From positions 1 through 7,454 of the forward strand of contig FR899696.1 of NCBI GenBank assembly GCA_000437275.1: DNA of 7,454 bases. The letters run 5' to 3'. The stretch comes from Clostridium sp. CAG:411. GTDB taxonomy: Bacteria; Bacillota; Clostridia; Lachnospirales; Lachnospiraceae. Shown one piece after another: positions 1 to 6,527 of the stretch. Every line of letters begins with the position of its first letter. Positions within the stretch are counted from its first letter, which is position 1. The notes beneath the pieces are model-generated. The model did not search any database, had not been told where the DNA came from, and worked only from the letters and a program-made list of their open reading frames with translations. The position numbers and the translations under genes are program-made.

Positions 1-2
1 AC

Positions 3-20
3 GTGCGCCGCCAGGCGCAC
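3..20. other. GC-rich hairpin of unknown role
   Basis: A perfect 7-bp stem (GTGCGCC / GGCGCAC) closes a 4-nt loop. It is far more GC-rich than its surroundings. It has no T-run of its own and sits 5 bp before the terminator hairpin at 25-57. One plus-strand frame ends in TGA at 23-25, directly before that terminator, so this could be the last codons of a gene entering from the left. It could equally be part of a structured RNA. The window holds too little to decide. Confidence 0.35.
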
Positions 21-24
21 AATG

Positions 25-57
25 AGAAAAAGACCAGAATTTTTCTGATCTTTTTCT
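25..57. terminator. Bidirectional terminator downstream of the DUF5050 gene
   Basis: A 15-bp stem with one C-A mismatch (25-39 against 43-57) closes a 3-nt loop. On the plus strand it runs into T57-T61. On the minus strand the stem itself supplies a T5 tract. It lies about 87 bp past the stop of the minus-strand gene, which suits termination of that transcript and of any convergent gene coming from the left edge. Confidence 0.65.
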
Positions 58-64
58 TTTTGAC

Positions 65-86
65 CGAGGCATAACCTCGTGTTTTT
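65..86 (+). terminator. Possible weak second terminator
   Basis: A 5-bp stem (CGAGG / CCTCG, 65-69 with 75-79) and a 5-nt loop are followed by TG and then TTTTT on the plus strand. It could back up the stronger hairpin at 25-57 for plus-strand transcription. The stem is short, so this is a weak call. Confidence 0.3.
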
Positions 87-143
87 CATAATACAACTTT
101 CCCTGCAATCACGTCAGTATAATTGACTATCGCTACTTATGTA

Positions 144-1394
144 CTAACATACTTCCTGGCGCTCTGTTCCATCTATCTGTATCTTATATAATTTTCTACC
201 TTCAAACTCATTTCGATAGTAAATCCAGTTTCCTACTACATTGATACTTACACTCTGGTCTTTGTTGAGCATTTCTTTGTCTGTTCCATCTGTTGTAATC
301 TTGTAAAGCTTTACACCTTCTGTAATATTTCCATAATAAACCCAACGACCTACTACATTAACAAAGCTACTTGTATCATCATTTAATTTTGTCTTATGAC
401 TACCGTCTGTCATAATTTTATAAATCTTGCCGCCATCTGAAAGATTACGGTAGTAAATCCAATTTCCTACTACATTGATATGCATACTTTCGTCTTCGCA
501 AATTTCTGTTTCTTCTTTTCCATCAACTGTCATCTTATACATCTTCTGTCCATCAGAAATATTGCAATAGTAAACCCATCCGTCTACTACATTGATATAC
601 ATAGATTTATTTTCAGAGATTTTCTGTTTTTCGCTTCCGTCTACCTTTATCTTGTATAGCTTTTTATCATCTGAATAGTTTACAAAATAAATAACATTGT
701 CAACCACACTTACACAGTCTACACTGTCATCCAACATCTTTGTTCTCTCTGTTCCATCAATGCGAATCTTATATAATTTTCCGCCATCTGAATTATTACG
801 ATAATAAATCCATTCACCTACAACATTAATACAGAAGCACACTTCGTCACTGATTTTTTGTTTGTCAGTTCCGTTTGTACGTTCTTTATATAGAGTTCCT
901 TTATCTCCACTGTTGGAATAATAAATCCACTCACCCTGTTTTGCTACAACACCTTCATTAACAATATTTCCTACTGTATTACCTACCATATTGGCTTCAT
1001 CAGTAAATAGAGGTTTTGCTGCTGGCTTCTCCGCTGCTGCAGGAGCTGTAGCTTTATTAAAATTTACGTCATTTACCGTTGTCTCTTTTGCTGCTGCAGA
1101 AGGACTTCCATTCATATATACATTATAATCAAAGGTTGCTGATGCATTTGCCTGTTTTGCAGTTTCCTGATTGTATCCAGCAGTTCTATTACTTGCTGCT
1201 GATGCAATTGTGCTTTTTGCGTTTCCTCCAACTGCTAACTTTGTACCACACTTAATACAGAACATACTATCATCTGTATTTTCGAATAAACAGTCTGGGC
1301 AAATAAATGGGTTCTCCTCAATCTTTGTACCACACTTTCTACAGAAAACACTTTCATCAACATTTCTTGTCTTACAATTCTGACATATACGCAT
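144..1394 (-). CDS. Zinc-ribbon protein with DUF5050-type beta-propeller repeats
   Basis: This 416-residue protein has three parts. Residues 1-52 hold two zinc ribbons, each with paired CxxC knuckles (C4/C7/C18/C21 and C32/C35/C46/C49). Residues 53-150 are a low-complexity linker rich in Ala, Thr, Asn and Lys. Residues 154-416 hold seven tandem 39-residue repeats around VVGxWIYYxN...KLYKIxxDGTE, the pattern of DUF5050 domains, which are predicted to form beta-propellers. There is no signal peptide and no membrane segment, so it is probably cytoplasmic. The start at 1394 follows AAAGGTGGG about 9 nt upstream. The gene has its own promoter and is separated from yhgE by a terminator. No enzymatic residues are recognisable. 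A binding or scaffold role, with zinc ribbons and propeller as two interaction modules, is inference only. The function is unknown. Confidence 0.88.
   Translation of the reverse strand: MRICQNCKTRNVDESVFCRKCGTKIEENPFICPDCLFENTDDSMFCIKCGTKLAVGGNAKSTIASAASNRTAGYNQETAKQANASATFDYNVYMNGSPSAAAKETTVNDVNFNKATAPAAAEKPAAKPLFTDEANMVGNTVGNIVNEGVVAKQGEWIYYSNSGDKGTLYKERTNGTDKQKISDEVCFCINVVGEWIYYRNNSDGGKLYKIRIDGTERTKMLDDSVDCVSVVDNVIYFVNYSDDKKLYKIKVDGSEKQKISENKSMYINVVDGWVYYCNISDGQKMYKMTVDGKEETEICEDESMHINVVGNWIYYRNLSDGGKIYKIMTDGSHKTKLNDDTSSFVNVVGRWVYYGNITEGVKLYKITTDGTDKEMLNKDQSVSINVVGNWIYYRNEFEGRKLYKIQIDGTERQEVC
147..935 (-). repeat. Seven 117-bp coding repeats (39-residue propeller units)
   Basis: The codon for the conserved aromatic of WIYY recurs every 39 residues, at residues 156, 195, 234, 273, 312, 351 and 390. 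Unit 3 has Val in place of Trp. At the DNA level CCTACTACATT recurs at 232, 349 and 466, exactly 117 bp apart. Unit 1 is the most diverged (YKERTNGTD). The last unit ends with the protein, so the domain is complete. Confidence 0.85.
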
Positions 1395-1501
1395 AATTGC
1401 ATTCCCACCTTTCTTACATTATATTACTTTTCTTACATCATTTTTCACTGAATCTCTTTCAGCTTTTCTATGTATGCCCCAAAAGCATATCTCCATTTCT
1501 T

Positions 1502-1530
1502 ATTGTAACATTATCTTATGGCAAAATCAA
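1502..1530 (-). promoter_or_regulatory. Sigma-A promoter of the DUF5050 gene
   Basis: Read on the minus strand, TTGATT (1530-1525) and TACAAT (1507-1502) are separated by exactly 17 bp. A TG one base before the -10 box makes it an extended -10. Upstream, about 1540-1670, the minus strand is very A-rich, which could act as an UP element. Transcription would start near 1495 and give a leader of about 100 nt. A TATAAT at 1423-1418 is closer to the gene but has no good -35 box and would start inside the ribosome binding site. Confidence 0.6.
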
Positions 1531-1670
1531 TCATATTTTCACTCTTTTCCCTGCTTTTTTTATCATTTTCCACAACTGTTTTTTTATTTTTGTTCTATAT
1601 TTTTTCTATTCTGTTGATTTTGGAATGTAGAAAGCACATTTTTTTCACACTTCTTTATTCTTTTTATACA

Positions 1671-1706
1671 AAAAAAGGCATCACACTTTCGTGTGACACC
1701 TTTTTT
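1671..1706 (-). terminator. Terminator of yhgE
   Basis: The stem TCACAC/GTGTGA has a loop that reads GAAA on the minus strand, a stable GNRA tetraloop. Two mismatches are followed by GG/CC and then A-tract/T-tract pairing. On the minus strand the hairpin ends in a run of at least six T. It begins 7 bp past the yhgE stop codon. The symmetric A and T tracts mean it could also stop plus-strand transcription. Confidence 0.85.
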
Positions 1707-1713
1707 ATCAGGA

Positions 1714-4700
1714 TTATAATAATCCATGTTCTTCCCAAAATCTATCTAAGTATAATGGTTTGTTATTTTTCACTCTTTTTGCTTTAACCTCGAACATAAC
1801 GATTGTCATTAAAACAAATACTATTGTAATTCCACCTAATACTAGAAGCGTCTGTGTAATATCTTTTCCACCAGAAATGGTTTCTCTAAATGCATTTACT
1901 GTATAAGAGAATGGTAAGTAGTCATGAATCTTTGCAACGAAGTCTCCAGACAATTCAATTGGATAAGTTCCTGCGGAACCTGCTAACTGAACTACCATGA
2001 ATACTAACATTAAGAAACTTCCTACTTTTCCAAGCAATACATCAAAGAAGTACATAATACTCATAAATGCTACTGCGGCAGCTACTGCTACCAACACTGT
2101 CAATCCATAACTTTCCGGATGGAAACCATTACATACATGAAGCATACCAATCATAGCTACTGCCATACCGACTGCAACTACAAATAGTACAGTTGCCTTT
2201 GATGCCCACCATGCAAGTCCATTCTTTAACTTACCTTTGTAAGAAGTTAATGGATACATCAAGCAAAGTGCAAGACAACCTACCCATAAGGCTACTGACA
2301 TCATATATGCTGACATCGCATGACCGTTATTTGGCATACTTGTAATCTTTGTCTCTGTATCTTCCACTGGTGATGCAAACATATCAATGCTATCATCACT
2401 AGCCTTCGCATCTCTTACTTCCTGTGCTCCGTCTGATAATGCTTTCTTTAATTTTTCACTACCATCGAATAGATCATTCAGTCCGTTTCCTAATTCGCCA
2501 GAACCATCTGCTAATTTAGCAGCTCCTTTTTGAATCTTTCCTGCTCCGTCTGATAATTGACCTGCACCATTTAATAATTTTGTATTATTTCCTACTAATG
2601 TGCTAGTTCCTGTCACTAACTGACTTACACCTGTGTCAAGAGAACCTAAACCAGTATTCAGAGTAGTTGTTCCAGCTAATAAGCTAGAGGAACCTTTCTT
2701 TAATTTCATACTACCTGTATTCACCTGACTAATTCCATCTGCAAGCTTTGTTGCTCCTGTGCCTAACTTCTTTCCGCCAGTTTCTAATGCCTTAGCTCCA
2801 TCTGCCACCTGTTTTGAACCACTGGTTAATGCTGCTGAATTATTAATAAGTGCCTGTGCACCAGTAGTTAATGCATCATTATTTGAAGTCAACGTCTGAA
2901 AGCCTGTTAATAATGACTGCATTCCAGTTGCTGCTGCTGAGAAATTCTTTGTACCTGTTTCAAGAGTAGTAAGACCTGTTGACACCTTAGTAGTGCCTGC
3001 CTCAATCTGTTTTGCACCCTGTGCTGCTGTACCTAATGCTGTAGATAATTGTGTAAATGTATCCGTTGAAACTTCGCTTGGAATAGCACCTACTAATGTA
3101 GTTAAAGTAGTTGCACCTTCCGATAAGGAAGTCGAACCTTCCGATAATCCTTTGGAAGCCTCTGATAAACCACTTGTTACCTGTGTAACCGTATCGGTTA
3201 CCTTGCTTGGCATAGCTACATTTTGTAAATCCAAATCGGAACTACTAATTTGTTCTGCCTCACCAGTTACCGCATCTGTTACTTTTGCACTCTCAAGATT
3301 TTCTTTTAATGTTGCTGCTGTACTTTCTGAAATTGCACCAGCTTTCACTGCTGCATCAATTTCTTCTACAGCTTTATCTACTTGTGCGTTAATCTTAGTC
3401 TTTGCCTGTGCACCCTGCTGGCTAATCTCATTGTTTGCCTGAGTAATTTTCTTATTTACATTACTAACAACAGTATCAATTTTTGTATTATTTGCTGCAA
3501 CCTGTTGGTTTACTGCTGCAACACCCTGTGTTAATGCCTGATTTGCTCCTGTTATTGCTGTAGAAGCCTGTGTAATTGTGTCGGATGCTGTTTTCATTCC
3601 TGTAGCTGCATTTGTAATTCCTGTTGATGCCTGAGATAATCCTGCCTGTAACTTCTTTAGGTTCTGTGCATCTAAACTCTGTGATGCCTTATCAACCTGT
3701 GACTTTATTGTATCTAGTCCCTGAGATAACTGTGTTGTCGCTGCCACTAAAGAAGGTGTATTTTCACTTCCTGTTGTTACGGCTGCATTTAACTGTGAAA
3801 TGCCATCTCCTACTGTTCCAAGACCTGTTAATCCACTAAGCTGATTTGCACCTTCTGACAATTGATTTACGCCACCTACATAAGACTGTACACCTGTTGC
3901 CAAGGACTTTGTTCCTGTCACATAACTTGTTGTTCCTGTCTGTAAGGATGCTGCTCCCTTTGATAAGGAATTTGCTCCCTGCAATAAAGATGATACTCCG
4001 CTTTTTAACGTTGGTGTGCTGTCATTTAATGTATTGGTTCCCTTTGCCAAACTTACAATTCCTGAATTTAGAGTAACAACACCGTCTTTTAAAGCTGCAC
4101 TTCCATCTACTAACTTTTTTGAACCTGACTTCAATGTCTTTGCTCCATCTGCCACCTGTACAACTCCATTTGTATACTCTTTTAATCCTACTGCAAGCTC
4201 ATCGCTTCCATCTTTAAATGTAAGAGAACTATCTGCCAACAATTCCAAATTTTCTTTGATTGTTGTATTACCATCTTTTAACTTACTAACACCGTCTGAA
4301 ATTTCTCCAGCTCCATCTGCACCATCCTGCATTCCGTCTGCAATATCTACAAGTTGATCAAATACAGTTTCTGTATAAGTTTTTGTTACTTCATTTGCAA
4401 CCTGATTTTTAATCTTTCCAAATGCTGTTTCACTTAACTTAGATGCTATATAATTCTTGCCCGGATTGGTACTGTAATTTAATTGCATCTTTTCTGGCTT
4501 ATCATCCATCAAGGTTGATGCACATTTTGAGAACTTTTCTGGAATTGTTATTACCATATAATATTTTCCATCTTCAAGTCCCTTTGACGCTTCTTTACTG
4601 TCAACAAAATCAAAATCCAATTCCTTATTGTCTTTCAATTTGTTCACCAGCTCTTCGCCAACATTTAATGTGGTGCCCTCGTAATCAACTGGTTTATCTA

Positions 4701-4860
4701 AGTTGACAATCGCTACCGGTAAATCCTCTGTTTTGCCATATGGATCCCACATTGACCCTAAAAATAGTGTCGTATATATCGTAGGAATCGCTATAATGGC
4801 AATCAGTACTATCAACAGTATCTTATTCTTTAATAACTGTTTCCATTCCTGTAGTACCAT
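1714..4860 (-). CDS. yhgE: YhgE/Pip family membrane protein
   Basis: This 1048-residue protein has the architecture of the YhgE/Pip family, which includes the Lactococcus phage infection protein. One N-terminal membrane segment (about 12-35) precedes the motif SMWDPYG. A very large outside region (about 36-848) follows, then five C-terminal membrane segments (about 850-871, 889-909, 918-939, 945-966, 1004-1025). The outside region contains two arrays of xxxLxxG heptads (about 239-337 and 681-800) flanking an Ala/Gln/Thr-rich, probably coiled-coil stretch (375-530). The start at 4860 is preceded by AAAGGAG at 9 nt spacing. An in-frame ATG 30 codons upstream adds a non-family peptide and was rejected. 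The gene diverges from the tetR gene and ends at its own terminator. The family role is poorly defined. Envelope or export functions are proposed, and EsaA of type VII secretion is a distant relative. The symbol marks the family only. Confidence 0.9.
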   Translation of the reverse strand: MVLQEWKQLLKNKILLIVLIAIIAIPTIYTTLFLGSMWDPYGKTEDLPVAIVNLDKPVDYEGTTLNVGEELVNKLKDNKELDFDFVDSKEASKGLEDGKYYMVITIPEKFSKCASTLMDDKPEKMQLNYSTNPGKNYIASKLSETAFGKIKNQVANEVTKTYTETVFDQLVDIADGMQDGADGAGEISDGVSKLKDGNTTIKENLELLADSSLTFKDGSDELAVGLKEYTNGVVQVADGAKTLKSGSKKLVDGSAALKDGVVTLNSGIVSLAKGTNTLNDSTPTLKSGVSSLLQGANSLSKGAASLQTGTTSYVTGTKSLATGVQSYVGGVNQLSEGANQLSGLTGLGTVGDGISQLNAAVTTGSENTPSLVAATTQLSQGLDTIKSQVDKASQSLDAQNLKKLQAGLSQASTGITNAATGMKTASDTITQASTAITGANQALTQGVAAVNQQVAANNTKIDTVVSNVNKKITQANNEISQQGAQAKTKINAQVDKAVEEIDAAVKAGAISESTAATLKENLESAKVTDAVTGEAEQISSSDLDLQNVAMPSKVTDTVTQVTSGLSEASKGLSEGSTSLSEGATTLTTLVGAIPSEVSTDTFTQLSTALGTAAQGAKQIEAGTTKVSTGLTTLETGTKNFSAAATGMQSLLTGFQTLTSNNDALTTGAQALINNSAALTSGSKQVADGAKALETGGKKLGTGATKLADGISQVNTGSMKLKKGSSSLLAGTTTLNTGLGSLDTGVSQLVTGTSTLVGNNTKLLNGAGQLSDGAGKIQKGAAKLADGSGELGNGLNDLFDGSEKLKKALSDGAQEVRDAKASDDSIDMFASPVEDTETKITSMPNNGHAMSAYMMSVALWVGCLALCLMYPLTSYKGKLKNGLAWWASKATVLFVVAVGMAVAMIGMLHVCNGFHPESYGLTVLVAVAAAVAFMSIMYFFDVLLGKVGSFLMLVFMVVQLAGSAGTYPIELSGDFVAKIHDYLPFSYTVNAFRETISGGKDITQTLLVLGGITIVFVLMTIVMFEVKAKRVKNNKPLYLDRFWEEHGLL
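2461..2820 (-). repeat. C-proximal glycine heptad array of YhgE
   Basis: Glycine falls at every seventh residue from 681 to 800 of the 1048-residue protein: 681, 688, 695, 702 and so on to 800. The only break is Asn758. Leu or another hydrophobic residue usually sits three before the Gly, giving the xxxLxxG pattern (TIGR03057 type). The DNA therefore has a loose 21-bp period. Confidence 0.85.
3850..4146 (-). repeat. N-proximal glycine heptad array of YhgE
   Basis: Glycine recurs every seven residues from 239 to 337, with only residue 281 (Ser) out of pattern, again as xxxLxxG. Its register differs by one residue from that of the second array. The two arrays are about 340 residues apart. Confidence 0.85.
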
Positions 4861-4869
4861 AATCTTTTT

Positions 4870-4876
4870 CTCCTTT
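4870..4876 (-). promoter_or_regulatory. Ribosome binding site that sets the yhgE start
   Basis: AAAGGAG on the minus strand lies 9 nt before the ATG at 4860. The in-frame upstream ATG at 4950 has no comparable site. Confidence 0.8.
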
Positions 4877-4945
4877 CCAGATCGCCACAGTTCTCTATCT
4901 GCACTTTCCAGAACACCACTTTTCCATATGCAACACAATCTTACT

Positions 4946-4974
4946 GTCATAAAACGGTAATAAAATCGTTACAA
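4946..4974 (-). promoter_or_regulatory. Candidate yhgE promoter
   Basis: On the minus strand TTGTAA (4974-4969) and TATGAC (4951-4946) are 17 bp apart. Each box matches consensus at four of six positions. Transcription would start near 4939, about 80 nt before the start codon. The -35 box lies inside the 33-bp dyad, as expected for a repressed promoter. Confidence 0.45.
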
Positions 4975-4993
4975 AATTGTTTAAACGATTTTA
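4961..4993. promoter_or_regulatory. Candidate TetR-family operator (33-bp dyad)
   Basis: Perfect 10-bp arms TAAAATCGTT (4961-4970) and AACGATTTTA (4984-4993) flank a 13-bp spacer. The spacer holds the near-palindrome ACAAAATTGT and runs into the palindrome GTTTAAAC (4979-4986). One further outer base pair, A4960 with T4994, extends the arms. It overlaps the candidate yhgE -35 box and lies between divergent tetR and yhgE, the expected place for a repressor site. That the adjacent TetR binds it is inference. Confidence 0.5.
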
Positions 4994-5033
4994 TATATTT
5001 TAAACATTCTCGTATTGTTTAATAGATACTGTG

Positions 5034-5062
5034 TTGATTTTTTTTGCAATTTGAATTATACT
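5034..5062 (+). promoter_or_regulatory. Candidate distal tetR promoter
   Basis: TTGATT (5034-5039) and TATACT (5057-5062) are exactly 17 bp apart. This is the best sigma-A match on the plus strand in the region. Transcription would start near 5069, giving a leader of about 245 nt that contains the inverted repeat at 5101-5184. Confidence 0.5.
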
Positions 5063-5094
5063 AGTTTTAAAGTAAAAAAACAACCGTCAATTCA

Positions 5095-5189
5095 GACATA
5101 GTTTGTTGCTTAATCGACATTTTTGCATCGTATGTCTATTAAATATTTTTTTAGACATTTTTATGATAATAAAAAGCAACAAACATACG
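5095..5189. repeat. Inverted repeat with clustered GACAT half-sites
   Basis: Perfect 11-bp arms GTTTGTTGCTT (5101-5111) and AAGCAACAAAC (5174-5184) enclose 62 bp. Around and inside them GACAT occurs four times: plus strand at 5095, 5116 and 5154, minus strand at 5136-5132. ATGTCTA (5132-5138) and TAGACAT (5152-5158) form a second dyad with a 13-bp spacer, the same spacer length as the dyad at 4961-4993. CGTATG (5129-5134) also pairs with CATACG (5184-5189). It may be a protein-binding array, an RNA structure in the tetR leader, or both. No convincing ORF lies here. Confidence 0.5.
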
Positions 5190-5197
5190 CATACAGA

Positions 5198-5227
5198 TTG
5201 CTGATATAGAGCAGAAAACACTATATT
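5198..5227 (+). promoter_or_regulatory. Candidate proximal tetR promoter
   Basis: TTGCTG (5198-5203) and TATATT (5222-5227) are 18 bp apart. The -10 box is good and the -35 box weak. It would give an 80-nt leader, shorter than that from the distal candidate. Confidence 0.35.
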
Positions 5228-5314
5228 TAAGGGGTTTTCAGGGAAATTTTCTATGCAGATGCAAATTTTTTTCATTACATTATTGAGTAACCATTTTAAA
5301 GGAGGACATAATCT

Positions 5315-5914
5315 ATGGAAGAAAAAACAGACCGAAGAGTCCGTAAAACCAAAAAGCTTCTACGACAGGGGCTCGCAAAACTTATGGAAAATAAATCAAT
5401 CAATGAGATAACCGTAAAAGAATTGGTAGATGAGGTCGATATCAACCGTTCTACCTTCTATTTACATTACACAGATATTTTTGATATGTTAGCAAAAATT
5501 GAAGATGAACTTATGGGGGAAATCGTAGATATTATCACACCGATTGCTCCACTCACGCCAGAAGACTCCCCTTCTGCCATGGACAAGGGCTATTCTTATT
5601 TGGCTAAGCTTTTTACAATGTTAAATAATAATGCAGATATTTGCAAAGCATTGTGCGGTCCTCACGGAGACATGGGATTTATAAACCGTATTGAGGAATA
5701 TATTGCGGATTTATCTGCCCAATATACTGCACATTTATTTCCTACCGATTTGGAAAATGATTTAAAATATATCCATTCTTATTGCATCACAGGATGCGTT
5801 GGAATGATAAAAAAGTGGATACTGGGTTCTTATACCGACAGTTCTGAGCATATGGCACAACTTACCTACGATATTCTAATCAGTTCACTAAATTCTTTTA
5901 TGAACGCAGAATAA
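5315..5914 (+). CDS. TetR/AcrR family transcriptional regulator
   Basis: This 199-residue protein has the usual TetR length. The N-terminal DNA-binding domain spans about residues 7-54: a first helix RKTKKLLRQGLAKLMENK, then the helix-turn-helix ITVKELVDEVDINRSTFYLHY, whose TFYLHY ending is typical of the family. The rest is a helical ligand-binding and dimer domain, resembling the C-terminal type seen in DhaS-like TetR proteins. The start is well fixed by AAAGGAGG (5298-5305), 9 nt before the ATG. It faces away from yhgE across 454 bp that contain dyad sequences, so it probably represses yhgE and possibly itself. The inducer is unknown. It is followed by a terminator and is transcribed alone. 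Confidence 0.92.
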   Translation: MEEKTDRRVRKTKKLLRQGLAKLMENKSINEITVKELVDEVDINRSTFYLHYTDIFDMLAKIEDELMGEIVDIITPIAPLTPEDSPSAMDKGYSYLAKLFTMLNNNADICKALCGPHGDMGFINRIEEYIADLSAQYTAHLFPTDLENDLKYIHSYCITGCVGMIKKWILGSYTDSSEHMAQLTYDILISSLNSFMNAE

Positions 5915-5949
5915 ATATACTTACTAAAAAATAAGTCTAAGAAACGCAA

Positions 5950-5985
5950 AAGGAGCAGATTACACCTTTATGCAATCTGCTCCTT
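5950..5985. terminator. Shared terminator between tetR and miaB
   Basis: A perfect 12-bp stem (AAGGAGCAGATT with AATCTGCTCCTT) closes a 12-nt loop. The plus strand continues with TTCTATTTATTT and the minus strand ends in TTTTG. It lies 35 bp past the tetR stop and 35 bp past the miaB stop, and so probably serves both convergent genes. Confidence 0.8.
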
Positions 5986-6020
5986 CTATTTATTTCTATT
6001 TTAATTTCTTTTGAGACTTT

Positions 6021-6527
6021 CTAAGCCAGCTCTCCCATGTAATAAAATCCTTTACATTCTACAAGCTTTACTTTTACCAACTCACCAATAAGGGAAGTAT
6101 CTCCCTTAAAATGTACTAATAAATTATTGGATAAGCGTCCTGTAACCAAACTTTCATCCTGTCCATTTATTTCTTCTACTAAGACTTCCTGTATGGTTCC
6201 TTCATCCTCTTTCGTCAATTCGGCTGAAATAGATTGAATTTCAGCAAGTAATCGTTGAAAACGTTCTTTCACAATATCTTCAGGCACCTGATCTGGCATA
6301 GTTGCCGCAGGCGTTCCTGTTCGTTTCGAATAAATGAATGTATAGGCTGCATCGTAGCGTACTTTTCTCACTACATCCATCGTTTCCATAAAGTCTTCTT
6401 CTGTTTCTCCTGGAAAACCAACCATAATATCTGTTGTTAACGAAATATCCGGAATTTCTTTTTTTATTTTTGCTACCAAATCCAAATACTGCTCTTTTGT
6501 GTATCGTCGGTTCATAATGCGTAACAA
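6021..6527 (-). CDS. MiaB C-terminal piece (end of radical SAM domain plus TRAM)
   Basis: This 168-residue frame opens at a TTG at 6527 inside the duplication. The more likely start, if it is translated, is the ATG at 6515, which overlaps the TGA of the upstream piece as ATGA. It carries the last part of the radical SAM barrel, including the conserved segment TTDIMVGFPGETEEDF, and a C-terminal TRAM domain (about residues 110-168) that binds tRNA. It lacks all iron-sulfur cysteines and cannot act alone. No Shine-Dalgarno sequence precedes either start, so expression would depend on translational coupling or frameshifting. Confidence 0.6.
   Translation of the reverse strand: MLRIMNRRYTKEQYLDLVAKIKKEIPDISLTTDIMVGFPGETEEDFMETMDVVRKVRYDAAYTFIYSKRTGTPAATMPDQVPEDIVKERFQRLLAEIQSISAELTKEDEGTIQEVLVEEINGQDESLVTGRLSNNLLVHFKGDTSLIGELVKVKLVECKGFYYMGELA

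Noticed and set aside
1418..1423. TATAAT close to the DUF5050 gene as its main promoter
   Set aside because: No good -35 box lies at proper spacing, and transcription would begin inside the ribosome binding site. The TTGATT-17-TACAAT pair at 1502-1530 is better.
1397..1787. Two overlapping plus-strand frames rich in Phe, Leu and Ile that resemble membrane proteins
   Set aside because: The hydrophobic composition follows simply from the T-rich strand. They run through the minus-strand promoter and the yhgE terminator, and have no ribosome binding site.
2461..4146. Possible CRISPR or satellite repeat because of 21-bp periodicity
   Set aside because: The period follows from protein heptads. 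The DNA units are diverged and there are no identical repeats with unique spacers.
2993..4706. Several plus-strand frames opposite yhgE
   Set aside because: They are antisense shadows caused by the low-stop repetitive codon pattern of the heptad arrays.
4861..4950. 30-residue N-terminal extension of YhgE starting at 4950
   Set aside because: It encodes a charged, cysteine-containing peptide unlike the family N-terminus and lacks a ribosome binding site. The ATG at 4860 has a well-spaced AAAGGAG and gives the usual YhgE start.
5087..5275. Minus-strand 62-codon frame inside the divergent control region
   Set aside because: It overlaps the inverted repeat, half-site cluster and tetR promoters. 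Its composition is that of AT-rich noncoding DNA.
6021..6527. Independent small gene for a TRAM-domain protein
   Set aside because: Its sequence continues MiaB exactly, and the separation is fully explained by the 23-bp duplication.
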